This document shows, piece by piece, positions 50,283-59,952 of a stretch of DNA of 64,000 nucleotides. Within the stretch, counting starts at the first letter, position 1. Every line of letters starts with the position of its first letter. A program made the translations under genes and the position numbers. Under the pieces are notes generated by a model. The model was given only the letters and a program-made list of their open reading frames with translations. It searched no databases and was not told the origin of the DNA. The DNA is from Entomomonas sp. E2T0 (GTDB taxonomy: Bacteria > Pseudomonadota > Gammaproteobacteria > Pseudomonadales > Pseudomonadaceae), in assembly GCF_025985425.1 (NCBI RefSeq), contig NZ_CP094972.1, positions 620,001 to 684,000 of the forward strand, in the 5' to 3' direction.

Positions 50283-50324
50283 TCTTAACAACAGCACTTT
50301 AATTCCAATACAGTGTTAGAGTGC

Positions 50325-50840
50325 TTAATCTGCTCTATAATGCCATTTTTTATCCTTAAAATCATAATTATAAGTATCAAATGGCATATTTGGACTGGGG
50401 GAGAGAAGCATAGGATAAAAATTCGTTTTTTCATTGCAATTATAGAAAAACCGATATTTGCCATTTAACTTACTACTGAGTAATTTATTAAAAATCACTG
50501 TTTCAGGATACTGATTTTTCTCTTGTTTATAATGATCTAAAAATATAATCACCTGACTTGCTTCTTGTTTCCAAACATAATAAAGATAATACTGCCCTAA
50601 TAATCCTAATGTTATTGCAACTAGCCAAAGAGCAAACTTAGTGAATAAAACGTTCCATTGTCTACGAAATAAAGAAATAGCTACAAATAATAGAAAGCAA
50701 GGTACTAAAAAAAATAGCATAATTACTTGAATGAGTAGCCCTTGTTGCAGAAGACCTAGGCCAACAAAAATTACAGCAAAAAATATGCTTGCTACAGAAT
50801 AATCTTTCTTTAATTTTGACTTATTTAATCCCTTATTCAT
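50325..50840 (-). CDS. Hypothetical membrane protein
   Basis: A 171-residue protein that I do not recognise. A basic N-terminus (KGLNKSKLKKDY) is followed by three hydrophobic segments at about residues 17-33, 35-57 and 68-87, and then a soluble region of about 80 residues with KYRFFYNCNEKTNFYPMLLS and a tryptophan-containing end. The soluble part is probably periplasmic, perhaps pilin-like in size, but there is no prepilin motif. Convergent with fumC; single gene. Confidence 0.7.
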   Translation of the reverse strand: MNKGLNKSKLKKDYSVASIFFAVIFVGLGLLQQGLLIQVIMLFFLVPCFLLFVAISLFRRQWNVLFTKFALWLVAITLGLLGQYYLYYVWKQEASQVIIFLDHYKQEKNQYPETVIFNKLLSSKLNGKYRFFYNCNEKTNFYPMLLSPSPNMPFDTYNYDFKDKKWHYRAD

Positions 50841-50947
50841 TATTTTCTCTCGTTTTTAACTGTTTAAATTAACTCAATATTAACTATTTTACTGATAAAC
50901 CAGTTATAATAATCAGTTTTCACACGGTAATATTAATAGGTTTTGTG

Positions 50948-52043
50948 ATGGAAATTAATCCTATTCTAAACACAATAAAAGATTTAACAGAACGCACCGA
51001 AGCCATTCGGGGGTATCTTTGACTACGATCTTAAAAAAGATCGCTTAATTGAGGTCACAAGAGAATTAGAAGACCCTACCATTTGGAATAATCCAGAACA
51101 AGCACAAAGCTTAGGCAGAGAGCGCTCACAATTAGAACAAGTCGTAGCCACTATTGATGAAATGACGGGTGGTCTAGCCGATGCCAAAGACTTATTAGAA
51201 ATGGCAGTGGAAGAAAATGATGAAGCTGCCGTTGCCGATATAGAAAAAGAAGTCAACCGCTTAAATAGTGTTATGGAAGTACTTGAGTTTCGCCGTATGT
51301 TTAGTGGTGAAATGGACCCTAATAACGCTTATCTGGATATTCAATCAGGTTCAGGCGGTACTGAAGCCCAAGACTGGGCAAATATGCTATTACGTATGTA
51401 CCTACGTTGGGCAGATAGTCATGGTTTTAAGACACAGATTGTTGAACTATCGGCTGGTGAAGTAGCTGGTATTAAATCGGCTACAGTTCATATTGAGGGA
51501 GAATATGTATTCGGCTGGTTACGTACTGAAATTGGTGTACATCGATTAGTAAGAAAGAGCCCTTTTGACTCTGGAAATCGTCGCCATACCTCTTTTGCTG
51601 CTGTATTCGTTTCACCTGAAATTGACGATAATATTGAAATTGATATTAACCCAGCAGATTTACGCATTGATACTTACCGCTCATCAGGTGCAGGTGGACA
51701 GCACGTTAATACCACTGATTCAGCAGTACGTATTACCCATATTCCTACTAATACTGTAGTAAGCTGCCAAAACGAACGTTCACAGCATGCGAATAAAGAC
51801 CATGCCATGAAAATGTTACGTGCTAAATTATATGAGTTAGAAATGCAAAAACGTAATGCAGCTGCTCAAGCATTAGAAGACACTAAATCTGATATTGGCT
51901 GGGGTAGTCAAATTCGCTCTTATGTACTAGACCAATCTCGTATTAAAGATTTACGAACTGGTGTTGAAAATACTAACTGTGATGCCGTATTAGACGGTGA
52001 CTTAGATAAATTTATTGAAGCAAGTTTAAAACAAGGCCTCTAA
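50948..52043 (+). CDS. prfB: Peptide chain release factor 2 (programmed +1 frameshift)
   Basis: Translation starts at ATG 50948, reads 24 codons to the in-frame stop UGA at 51020-51022, and continues in the +1 frame from GAC at 51021, giving about 364 residues. The slippery site is CGG GGG TAT CTT TGA C, with the Shine-Dalgarno-like GGGGG just before CTT, the standard autoregulation in which scarce RF2 allows the shift. The stop-recognising tripeptide SPF (KSPFDSG) and the catalytic GGQ (GAGGQHVN) are present. RF2 releases at UGA and UAA. lysS follows 27 bp downstream. Confidence 0.97.
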
Positions 52044-52070
52044 TTTTAAGCGATATAAACGAGAAACAAT

Positions 52071-53567
52071 ATGACTGAACAAACCATACAACAGCAGGAT
52101 GAAAACAAACTGATCGCACAACGTAAAGAAAAATTAGCTGCTTTACGAGATAAGAACTCAGTTGCTTTCCCTAATGATTTTCGTCGTAATAGTTATATTA
52201 CTGACCTCCTAGCCTTTGGTGAGGGTAAGGATAAGGAAACATTAGAGGCTGATAAAAAACAGATCAAAATTGCTGGCCGTTTAATGTTAAATCGTGGTGC
52301 TTTCTTAGTTGTACAGGATATGACCAGTCGTATTCAACTGTATGTAGACCGTAAGAATTTACCTGAAGAAACCCTTGTAGATATCAAGACTTGGGATTTA
52401 GGTGATATTATTGGTGCAGAAGGCTACTTATCTCGTTCCAATAAAGGCGATCTATTTATTCACTTACAAGATGTTCGTCTACTCACCAAATCATTACGTC
52501 CTTTACCTGATAAACATCATGGTTTAACCGATACAGAAATGCGTTATCGTCAACGTTATGTAGATCTAATTGTTAATGACGAAGTGCGTAATGTTTTTAA
52601 AACACGCTCAAGAATTATTAGTCATATCCGTAAATTTTTAATAGATCGTGATTTTATCGAAGTAGAAACACCTATGTTACAAACCATTCCAGGTGGTGCG
52701 GCAGCCAAACCTTTCCAAACTCACCACAATGCATTAGCTATGGATATGTTTTTACGTATCGCTCCTGAGCTATATCTAAAACGTCTAGTAGTAGGTGGTT
52801 TTGAGAAAGTATTTGAAATTAATCGTAACTTCCGCAATGAAGGGGTTTCAACTCGTCATAATCCAGAGTTTACCATGATTGAATGGTATCAGGCTTATGC
52901 CGACTATGAAGATAATATGGATTTAACGGAAGAGTTATTCCGCGAACTGGCCTTATTAGTATTAGGTACCACAGATGTGTCTTACCAAGGCAAAGTATTC
53001 CACTTTGGTGAACCATTCGCTCGGTTATCTGTATTTGACTCCATATTAAAATATAACCCTGAAATTACTGCTGATGATCTAAAAGATATAGAAAAAGCAC
53101 GCACCATTGCTAAAAAAGCAGGGGCTGATGTAAAAGGTTATGAAGGTTTGGGCAAATTACAAACCATGATCTTTGAAGAACTAGTAGAACATAAACTAGA
53201 ACAGCCAACCTTTATTACCCAATATCCTTTTGAAGTATCACCATTAGCTCGTCGTAACGATGAAGATCCTAGTGTTACTGATCGCTTTGAATTATTTATT
53301 GGTGGTCGTGAAATTGCTAATGCTTACTCTGAGCTTAATGACGCTGAAGACCAAGCAGAACGTTTTATGCAACAAGTAAAAGATAAAGATGCTGGCGATG
53401 ATGAAGCCATGCACTATGACGCTGACTTTGTTAATGCATTAGAATATGGTATGCCACCAACCACAGGTGAAGGCATTGGTATCGATCGACTAGTAATGCT
53501 ATTAACTGATTCACCTTCTATTCGTGATGTGATTCTATTCCCTCACATGCGCCCTTTAGATAAATAA
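52071..53567 (+). CDS. lysS: Lysyl-tRNA synthetase, class II
   Basis: A 498-residue class II aminoacyl-tRNA synthetase. An N-terminal OB-fold anticodon-binding domain (about residues 60-160) precedes the catalytic core: motif 1 region [20 protein letters not shown], motif 2 [20 protein letters not shown] and motif 3 [11 protein letters not shown]. The prfB-lysS order is conserved in many gammaproteobacteria. A strong hairpin follows the stop. Confidence 0.97.
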   Translation: MTEQTIQQQDENKLIAQRKEKLAALRDKNSVAFPNDFRRNSYITDLLAFGEGKDKETLEADKKQIKIAGRLMLNRGAFLVVQDMTSRIQLYVDRKNLPEETLVDIKTWDLGDIIGAEGYLSRSNKGDLFIHLQDVRLLTKSLRPLPDKHHGLTDTEMRYRQRYVDLIVNDEVRNVFKTRSRIISHIRKFLIDRDFIEVETPMLQTIPGGAAAKPFQTHHNALAMDMFLRIAPELYLKRLVVGGFEKVFEINRNFRNEGVSTRHNPEFTMIEWYQAYADYEDNMDLTEELFRELALLVLGTTDVSYQGKVFHFGEPFARLSVFDSILKYNPEITADDLKDIEKARTIAKKAGADVKGYEGLGKLQTMIFEELVEHKLEQPTFITQYPFEVSPLARRNDEDPSVTDRFELFIGGREIANAYSELNDAEDQAERFMQQVKDKDAGDDEAMHYDADFVNALEYGMPPTTGEGIGIDRLVMLLTDSPSIRDVILFPHMRPLDK

Positions 53568-53575
53568 TAAAAATC

Positions 53576-53626
53576 CAACAATGGGCTAATACCATCCTAG
53601 CCCATTGTTGCTAAAATACTTTTTCC
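53576..53626 (+). terminator. Terminator of prfB-lysS
   Basis: Perfect 13-bp stem (53576-53588 and 53598-53610, core CAACAATGGGCTA) followed by CTAAAATACTTTTT; the T-run begins about ten bases after the stem. Confidence 0.65.
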
Positions 53627-53665
53627 ATACCCTTGTTATTAACGACTTATCTTGAGAACAAAACA

Positions 53666-54064
53666 ATGAATAACTATAAGATTTTTAAAAACTCTTTAGG
53701 CATTTATGAAGCTGTTAAACAAGGTTGGTCTTGGCCTGCATTTTTCTTTGGCATTATCTGGACGTTTGTAAAAAGAATATGGTGGCTTGGTTTTGGTCTT
53801 TTTATTATTTCAATTCTCCTACAAACTATTGTAGGTGCTGCTGTAAAAGACATGCCTATGGAAGAAGCAGTGGCGATTATAAATGGTATCGGGTCAGTAT
53901 TTGGTATAGTTGTATGCCTGCTATTAGGGATATATGGCAACAGCTTAAGAGAAAAAAACTTAATCAGTAGAGGCTACACACAAGTAGCAACTATTACAGC
54001 TGAAAGCCCACAGCGGGCTATTACCTTATTTCTTGAAGGTGAACATTCTCAACTAATAATGTAA
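53666..54064 (+). CDS. DUF2628 domain-containing membrane protein
   Basis: A 132-residue small inner-membrane protein. EAVKQGWSWPAFFFGIIWTF (residues about 13-32) is the DUF2628 hallmark, followed by WWLGFGLFIISILLQTIVGA and a third helix VFGIVVCLLLGIYGNSLREK. The ATG at 53666 (MNNYKIFK) is chosen over an upstream in-frame codon. Function of the family is unknown. Confidence 0.8.
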   Translation: MNNYKIFKNSLGIYEAVKQGWSWPAFFFGIIWTFVKRIWWLGFGLFIISILLQTIVGAAVKDMPMEEAVAIINGIGSVFGIVVCLLLGIYGNSLREKNLISRGYTQVATITAESPQRAITLFLEGEHSQLIM

Positions 54065-54300
54065 TACTTAACTTTCTTTAGAACCATCATTACAAATATT
54101 ATTTATTTGCTATGTACCTACTCTTTCTAAAATATTTCTTTCCTTTATTAAACAATAACACTGTACTAAAATTAATTATTGTCAGTAATGTAATAATCAC
54201 AGCAAAATTATAATAGTTCAATTGAACCAATCATAAGTTTGGATGCTAATAATTTAACTGTGGTTTGCTATTTTTATAGATAAGGTATAAGGATTATTTT

Positions 54301-54858
54301 ATGAGAACAATGACTGCTATTGTTGTTGCAATATTATTGGCCATACCAACTATAACCCTTGCTCAAGAGCATTCAATATCTAACAGCAATACTAAATATC
54401 ACTTTGATACTAGTATTGCAATTGGTACAACAGATGCTGGAGACATGACTTATCGTTTTTCGATCACATCTCCATGGAATGTAAATTGGCTTAATTCCTT
54501 TGCAGGTTATATATCAGGCTATTGGGATTTTGGCTATACCTACTGGCAAGGGGGTGATAAAGCAACTGGCAACCATTCACTTTCTTTTGCACCAGTATTT
54601 ACTTATAACTTTAATACAAACAGTGAAATAAAACCCTATATTGAGGCTGGAATAGGTATTACTGGTTTCTCAAGAACACGCGTTTCTAATAAAAAACTTG
54701 GCTCAGCTTTTAATTTTGAAGACCGTTTAGGATTAGGCATTACATTCTTAGATAGACAAAAACTTGGTTTACGGGTTATACATTACTCCAATGCTGGCAT
54801 TAAAAAACCCAACCAAGGTATAAATAATTACTCCTTATTTTACAGTTACGCTTTTTAA
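54301..54858 (+). CDS. pagL: PagL-like lipid A 3-O-deacylase (catalytic Glu replaced)
   Basis: A 185-residue outer-membrane protein with a signal peptide (VVAILLAIPTITLA) and an eight-strand barrel ending SLFYSYAF. The catalytic His161 and Ser163 lie in GLRVIHYSNAGIKKPN, as in PagL, which removes the 3-O acyl chain of lipid A. In P. aeruginosa PagL the third triad residue is a Glu 14 positions after the His (E140); here that position is Asn175 (GINNYSLFY). The enzyme may be weak, inactive or use another residue. Single gene with a 236-bp AT-rich upstream region in which I see nothing else. Confidence 0.88.
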   Translation: MRTMTAIVVAILLAIPTITLAQEHSISNSNTKYHFDTSIAIGTTDAGDMTYRFSITSPWNVNWLNSFAGYISGYWDFGYTYWQGGDKATGNHSLSFAPVFTYNFNTNSEIKPYIEAGIGITGFSRTRVSNKKLGSAFNFEDRLGLGITFLDRQKLGLRVIHYSNAGIKKPNQGINNYSLFYSYAF

Positions 54859-54919
54859 TTATATTTATAGTTATTTAGGGTCAACATATCCTAATTAACT
54901 TATTAAAAACTTTTTCATG

Positions 54920-55351
54920 CTAATGAACAGTAATCTTACAACTTAACTGTTTGGCAGGCGCTTGTTCTTTTTCCCAAGGTCTATGATAAATTAAATCTAA
55001 CTGATCACTACCTATTGCTTCTGCTCTAAAAATCCATAAAGACTGTCCACCCACACCTACTCGTGGTTCACCATCCGTTTTATCTTGCTGATAATTATCA
55101 TCCTCAACCACTTTTAAGAAATGAGGCTGATTTACAAGTGACCAACGATACCCTGTAGTTGGATTACTTGGTAAATTAACCACTAACTCTTGGTTAACTG
55201 CTAATTTAATAGATTGACAAGCAAACTGATCCATTACAACTAAAGGGGCAATCGCTTTACTCGCACAACTAACTAATAAGATACTAGCAGCAATGAGAAC
55301 AATAAGTCTCAGTAATATATCCCATCTCTTTTTATAAATTAGCAAATCCAT
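54920..55351 (-). CDS. Chagasin-like (I42) cysteine-protease inhibitor lipoprotein
   Basis: A 143-residue predicted lipoprotein (lipobox LVSC, Cys about residue 29). The mature domain carries the three inhibitory loops of family I42: NPTTGYRW, GVGGQSLWIF and YHRPWE. Chagasins block papain-type proteases. In the periplasm or outer membrane it might guard against host or self cysteine proteases. It overlaps the CobW-like gene by 20 bp and is likely cotranscribed; the functional link is not obvious. Confidence 0.85.
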   Translation of the reverse strand: MDLLIYKKRWDILLRLIVLIAASILLVSCASKAIAPLVVMDQFACQSIKLAVNQELVVNLPSNPTTGYRWSLVNQPHFLKVVEDDNYQQDKTDGEPRVGVGGQSLWIFRAEAIGSDQLDLIYHRPWEKEQAPAKQLSCKITVH

Positions 55352-56291
55352 CTCTAATCTCTTGTTCAGGTAAATTTAAACCAATAAAAACTAACACACT
55401 TTCACGTTTTTCATCTGCTTGCCAATCTCTATCCCAATCAGCACTATATAGCTTTTGCACACCTTGAAATAATAAACGACATGGCTCATTAGCAATGGAT
55501 AATATACCTTTGTAACGTAAAATCTGATCACCATAAGTAGTTAGTAAATTATCCATAAAATCAGATACCCCACTTAATTCCAAAGGTTTATCCAGACGCA
55601 CTACCATCGATTGAATACTATTAGTTTGCTGATTAGCCATAACTGGGCTAAATATAGGTGTAGCAATAGTTAACTGATCATTTAAAATAAAACCTTCAAT
55701 ATTAAATAATACAGTTAAGTCTATTTGTCCTTGGATAACTTTATAGATTGGTGCTCTTACATTAATTTTGCGTAATCTTTGCTCTAAAAGATCAGTATCA
55801 GGATTAATATCTGTTTTTGTAATTAAAATACGATCAGCATAACCTACTTGAGCTTGTGCTATAGCAAATTGATCTAACTGCTGCATAGCATGTACTGCAT
55901 CAACTAAAGTAATAACACCATCTAATAAATAGCGTTCACCCAATACTTCCGAAGAGAAAAAAGTTTGAATAATTGGGCCAGGGTCAGCCATACCGGTACA
56001 TTCAATAATAAGATGATCAAACTCTAATAACCCATCATCCACTGCATCTAGTAAATCATATAAAGCATCAGATAATTCATTCTGACTGCTACAACAAATA
56101 CAACCATTACTTAGTGTGGTAATTTGGGTAGCCCTATCACCTAATAAAGTATTATCAATGGCTACTTCACCAAATTCATTTTCAATAACCGCTATTTTAT
56201 AGCCATGCTGTTCTTTTAGAATATGCTGTAATAATGTAGTTTTTCCAGCACCTAGAAAGCCTGTCAAAATTGTAGCTGGAATAGCTGACAT
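55332..56291 (-). CDS. CobW/YjiA-family G3E GTPase
   Basis: A 319-residue metal-handling GTPase: P-loop GFLGAGKTTLL, the metal-binding CxCC in GCICCSS (about residues 64-70), ECTGMADPG (Walker B region) and ITKTDIN (G4), with a C-terminal CobW_C domain containing RYKGILSI. Members transfer zinc or cobalt to client enzymes; YjiA binds these metals. It belongs to the cstA-ybdD-cobW set of pseudomonads, so a link to pyruvate or peptide uptake is likely but undefined. Confidence 0.9.
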   Translation of the reverse strand: MSAIPATILTGFLGAGKTTLLQHILKEQHGYKIAVIENEFGEVAIDNTLLGDRATQITTLSNGCICCSSQNELSDALYDLLDAVDDGLLEFDHLIIECTGMADPGPIIQTFFSSEVLGERYLLDGVITLVDAVHAMQQLDQFAIAQAQVGYADRILITKTDINPDTDLLEQRLRKINVRAPIYKVIQGQIDLTVLFNIEGFILNDQLTIATPIFSPVMANQQTNSIQSMVVRLDKPLELSGVSDFMDNLLTTYGDQILRYKGILSIANEPCRLLFQGVQKLYSADWDRDWQADEKRESVLVFIGLNLPEQEIRDGFANL

Positions 56292-56317
56292 AAAAATTCC
56301 TTAATCGCTAGATTTAC

Positions 56318-56521
56318 TCAACAACAACGAAAACCACCCTTACCCCTACCACCATAACGCGCTTCTTGACGCTCACGGAAGAACTCTTCATAAGTCATCA
56401 CTGGCTTATCTGGATGGTTATTTTTCATATGAGCAACATAATTATCATAATCAGGCATACCTACTAGCATTTTTGCTGCCTGACCTAAATACTTACCCGC
56501 TTTACCTAAATTACCAAACAT
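56318..56521 (-). CDS. YbdD/YjiX family small protein
   Basis: A 67-residue cytoplasmic protein of the DUF466 group: [36 protein letters not shown] and a terminal FRCC cysteine pair. The genes are consistently found directly after cstA-type transporters, and the YbdD-type partner is reported to be needed for full pyruvate transport. It lies 58 bp after cstA and 26 bp before the GTPase gene. Confidence 0.93.
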   Translation of the reverse strand: MFGNLGKAGKYLGQAAKMLVGMPDYDNYVAHMKNNHPDKPVMTYEEFFRERQEARYGGRGKGGFRCC

Positions 56522-56579
56522 TACACGTTATCTCCAGAAAATCCAGCACTATAAAAATAATGCTGGATTTCTTTATTAC

Positions 56580-58673
56580 TTAGTGAGTAAGCGATGTTTT
56601 AACACCACCCTCTGGTAAAGGTTGATAAGGGGTTTCCTTATCTGTTCGTTGTGGATTTTTAGACGCTTTAAGTGCTGTCTTAAATCCAAAGAACAAAATA
56701 CTAGCAACCACTAATAAGAATAAGATACTTAAGCCTGTATTAGTGTAGTTATTAATTACCACATTCTGCATATCATGTAATGATTTTGCTGGAGCTAAAA
56801 CTTCACCTGCACGCAACGCGTCTTGATATTTTACCGCTTGAGCATAAAAGCCCATAGGTGCATCAGCAAATATTTTAATAAAGCTAGCATAAGTAGTACA
56901 AATCAATAACCAAACTGCGGGTAATGCCGTTACCCAAATATATTTGGTTTGTTTCTTCTTCACTAAAATGGTAGTAGCAAGAATTAACGCAACTGCTGCT
57001 AACATTTGGTTGGAAGTACCAAATAATGGCCATAAAGTATTTACGCCACCTAGTGGATCTACCACACCTTGATAGAGTAAATAGCCCCATAAGGCCACAC
57101 AACCACCTGTACCAACGATATTAGCACCCCAAGATTCGGTTTTCTTAAGTACAGGAATAAAGTTACCTAACAAATCCTGTAACATAAAGCGACCAGCACG
57201 AGTACCTGCATCCACAGCGGTTAAAATAAATAACGCTTCAAATAAAATAGCAAAGTGGTACCAGAAAGCCATCATATTCTCACCTGGCAATGCCTGATGA
57301 AGAATTTGTGCAATCCCCACAGCTAACGTAGGAGCACCACCAGCACGATGTAAAATAGTATTTTCGCCAATATCTTTTGCTGTTTGAACTAAGACTGATG
57401 GTTCAATTGTAAAACCTAACTGCCAACTATTAATGGCTGCAGCCACAGCTTCTGGCGTATTACCTACAAGAGCTGGTGCACTATTCATTGCAAAATAAAC
57501 ACCTGGATCGATAATGGACGCAGCTACTAACGCCATAATAGCTACAAAAGACTCCATTAACATACCACCATAACCAATATAACGAGCATCTTTTTCATTG
57601 GCTAAAAGTTTTGGTGTAGTACCTGAAGAGATAAGTGCATGGAAACCTGATACAGCACCACAAGCAATAGTAATAAATAAGAATGGGAATAAATGACCTG
57701 ACCACACAGGACCTTTACCAGTAGAGGCAAATTCTGTTAAAGCTGGCATTTTTAACGCTGGATTAAGATAAAAAATACCTATTGCTAATGCAACAATAGT
57801 ACCGATCTTTAAGAAAGTAGATAAATAGTCACGAGGTGCTAACAACAACCATACTGGTAACATAGCAGCTACAAAACCATAGCCAATTAACATAAAGGTA
57901 ACTGTTTTATGGTCAAAGTCAAATACTTTACTCCAGTAGGGATCAGCTGCAATAACGCCACCATACCAGATAGAAAGCAATAACAATACTAAGCCGACAA
58001 TCGAAATCTCACCAATACGTCCAGGGCGAATATAGCGCATATACACGCCCATAAAAATGGCCGTTGGTATTGTTGCCATAACAGTAAATACACCCCATGG
58101 ACTATGGGCTAAAGCATTTACCACAATCAAAGATAATACTGCCAAAATAATGATCATAATTAGGAAACAACCAAACAAGGCAATTGTACCTGCTATGGGG
58201 CCCATCTCTTCCTTAACCATTTCCCCTAATGAACTACCATTACGGCGAGTCGACAAGAATAAAACCATAAAATCTTGTACAGCGCCTGCTAGAACCACAC
58301 CAGCAATTAACCATAAAGTTCCCGGCAAATAACCCATTTGCGCAGCTAGTACAGGTCCAACTAGTGGGCCTGCCCCTGCAATTGCAGCAAAATGGTGACC
58401 AAATAATACATGTTTATTGGTAGGAACATAATCTAACCCATCATTACGAATCACCGCTGGTGTAGCACGAGTTGGGTCTAATTGCATAACCCGTGTAGCA
58501 ATAAAAAGACTGTAATAACGATAAGCCACTAAATAAATAGATATTGCGGCCACTACAATCCACAATGCACTAATAGGCTCCCCTCGCCTTAATGCAACAA
58601 CCCCTAAACAACAAGCGCCCACTACCGCTAATATTAGCCATGGGACTTGACAAAGCACTTTATTAGTTTTCAT
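56580..58673 (-). CDS. cstA: CstA-family carbon-starvation transporter (pyruvate)
   Basis: A 697-residue inner-membrane protein with about 18 helices. GHHFAAIAGAGPLVGPVLAAQ (first 20 quoted as GHHFAAIAGAGPLVGPVLAA) and FHALISSGTTPKLL are characteristic CstA blocks; the C-terminal region has a Pro-rich tail. CstA and its relative BtsT take up pyruvate, and older work links CstA to peptide use in starvation. First gene of cstA-ybdD-cobW. The 252-bp region upstream contains an unusual long palindrome. Confidence 0.93.
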   Translation of the reverse strand: MKTNKVLCQVPWLILAVVGACCLGVVALRRGEPISALWIVVAAISIYLVAYRYYSLFIATRVMQLDPTRATPAVIRNDGLDYVPTNKHVLFGHHFAAIAGAGPLVGPVLAAQMGYLPGTLWLIAGVVLAGAVQDFMVLFLSTRRNGSSLGEMVKEEMGPIAGTIALFGCFLIMIIILAVLSLIVVNALAHSPWGVFTVMATIPTAIFMGVYMRYIRPGRIGEISIVGLVLLLLSIWYGGVIAADPYWSKVFDFDHKTVTFMLIGYGFVAAMLPVWLLLAPRDYLSTFLKIGTIVALAIGIFYLNPALKMPALTEFASTGKGPVWSGHLFPFLFITIACGAVSGFHALISSGTTPKLLANEKDARYIGYGGMLMESFVAIMALVAASIIDPGVYFAMNSAPALVGNTPEAVAAAINSWQLGFTIEPSVLVQTAKDIGENTILHRAGGAPTLAVGIAQILHQALPGENMMAFWYHFAILFEALFILTAVDAGTRAGRFMLQDLLGNFIPVLKKTESWGANIVGTGGCVALWGYLLYQGVVDPLGGVNTLWPLFGTSNQMLAAVALILATTILVKKKQTKYIWVTALPAVWLLICTTYASFIKIFADAPMGFYAQAVKYQDALRAGEVLAPAKSLHDMQNVVINNYTNTGLSILFLLVVASILFFGFKTALKASKNPQRTDKETPYQPLPEGGVKTSLTH

Positions 58674-58826
58674 ATAAAACCCTTATCATGATTATAAGAA
58701 GCAATAATAATATACCGGATATAACATACTGTTACAAAGATGAAGTGTCATTATCTAAACATGATTAAGACTGTATTGAGAATTAGCCACAAGTAGTAGT
58801 TTTTATAATTTTATCAATAAATTCTC

Positions 58827-58862
58827 TACATCATCTACACCTCTTAACGTGTAAATGATGTA
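58827..58862. promoter_or_regulatory. Long palindrome upstream of cstA
   Basis: Arms 58827-58840 (TACATCATCTACAC) and 58849-58862 (GTGTAAATGATGTA) match in 13 of 14 pairs with an 8-base spacer, 154-189 bp before cstA and about 64 bp past the fur stop. There is no T-run, so an operator is as likely as an RNA structure. Confidence 0.5.
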
Positions 58863-58909
58863 AAACGACTAATCAATCAACAAAAAATATCATAACAACA
58901 AATAGCGAA

Positions 58910-58931
58910 GCTTTAATATTAATCGCTATTT
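58910..58931 (-). terminator. Candidate terminator overlapping the fur stop
   Basis: AAATAGCGA (58910-58918) with TCGCTATTT (58923-58931) on either side of a short loop, overlapping the fur stop codon. The minus-strand sequence beyond is GTTGTTATG, so termination would be weak. Confidence 0.45.
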
Positions 58932-59330
58932 TTTCTTTTTAACGTATAGCACAAGATTATGATCTACCAGATCAAAACCATGACGTTCAGCAATTTTATG
59001 CTGTAACTCCTCAATTTCTCTGTCTATAAACTCTATTACTTCACCAGAGTCTACACACACCATATGATCATGATGATCACCATCAGCTAGTTCAAATACC
59101 GCATGACCACCATCAAAGTTATGACGAACCACAAGACCAGCTGATTCAAACTGCGTTAATACCCGATAGACTGTAGCTAAACCAACATCTTCCCCTGAGT
59201 CCATTAAAGATTTATACACATCTTCTGCACTCATATGACGATTTTCTGCAGCATCTAAAAGCTGTAGAATCTTTACCCTTGGCAAGGTTACTTTCAAGCC
59301 AGCTTTTCTTAATTCATTATTTTCTACCAT
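58926..59330 (-). CDS. fur: Ferric uptake regulator Fur
   Basis: A 134-residue iron-sensing repressor. Winged helix (about residues 5-80; ELRKAGLKVTLPRVKILQLL, ATVYRVLTQFESAGLV) and a dimerisation domain with metal ligands in GDHHDHMVCVDSGEVIEF and DREIEELQHKIAERHG. Like pseudomonad Fur, it has a single Cys. The start at ATG 59330 (MVENNELRKAGL) matches the family. Divergent from bamE, the pseudomonad order. It should repress the PrrF-like sRNA in this window when iron is available. Confidence 0.97.
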   Translation of the reverse strand: MVENNELRKAGLKVTLPRVKILQLLDAAENRHMSAEDVYKSLMDSGEDVGLATVYRVLTQFESAGLVVRHNFDGGHAVFELADGDHHDHMVCVDSGEVIEFIDREIEELQHKIAERHGFDLVDHNLVLYVKKKK

Positions 59331-59425
59331 ATGTTTTCTCACTTTAAGCTTCGCAATGGGGCATAATAAAGGTATGATATTACAATTTAACTAGACAGTA
59401 TAATATTAGTGGAAGTCTGTTTCTA

Positions 59426-59905
59426 ATGCAAAAGCCAAAATTTACCTTATTTAGCGGCATAATAATAGGCCTTTTAACACTTTCAGGATGTTTTCCTAGT
59501 GTTTATAAAATTGATATCCAGCAAGGTAATATCATTACTCAAGATATGATTAACCAATTAAGGCCTGGAATGACACGTGCTCAAGTTAGGTATTTAATGG
59601 GTAGCCCACTGATTACCGATCCATTTCATGCTAATCGTTGGGACTATATATATAGTATCCAACCTGGTGGTGGCGCTATGCAACAAGAAAATGTGAGCCT
59701 AACTTTTAATACAGATAATCAATTAATTGGGCTTGCTGGTGATTTTCTACCTGGTATGACACGTGATGAAGAGATTTTAGGTGGTAAACCTACAGGAACA
59801 ACAAGTAGCACCCCTACAGATGGTTCTGGCTCATTAGAGGAGCAGATTCAACGAGAAGTAGATAGCACAGAGATAATGGATATACCTATCCCTGATGCTC
59901 TATAG
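59426..59905 (+). CDS. bamE: Outer-membrane assembly lipoprotein BamE (SmpA/OmlA)
   Basis: A 159-residue lipoprotein: lipobox LSGC, then the BamE core [36 protein letters not shown] and [13 protein letters not shown]. It is the small lipoprotein of the BAM complex that inserts beta-barrel proteins in the outer membrane. A Gly/Ser/Thr-rich tail (about residues 120-159) extends beyond the E. coli protein. Divergent from fur; followed by a strong terminator. Confidence 0.95.
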   Translation: MQKPKFTLFSGIIIGLLTLSGCFPSVYKIDIQQGNIITQDMINQLRPGMTRAQVRYLMGSPLITDPFHANRWDYIYSIQPGGGAMQQENVSLTFNTDNQLIGLAGDFLPGMTRDEEILGGKPTGTTSSTPTDGSGSLEEQIQREVDSTEIMDIPIPDAL

Positions 59906-59920
59906 AATTCATGCATTAAT

Positions 59921-59952
59921 AAAAAAGCCTGATTTTAGATCAGGCTTTTTTA
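59921..59952. terminator. Bidirectional terminator between bamE and rnfH
   Basis: Stem AAAAAAGCCTGAT (59921-59933) with ATCAGGCTTTTTT (59939-59951), T-run on both strands. It overlaps the last codons of rnfH on the minus strand. Confidence 0.9.

Noticed and set aside
51162-52043. prfB as a 293-residue gene starting at 51162
   Set aside because: The upstream frame with the programmed frameshift encodes the conserved RF2 N-terminus; the shorter ORF is an artefact of the in-frame UGA.
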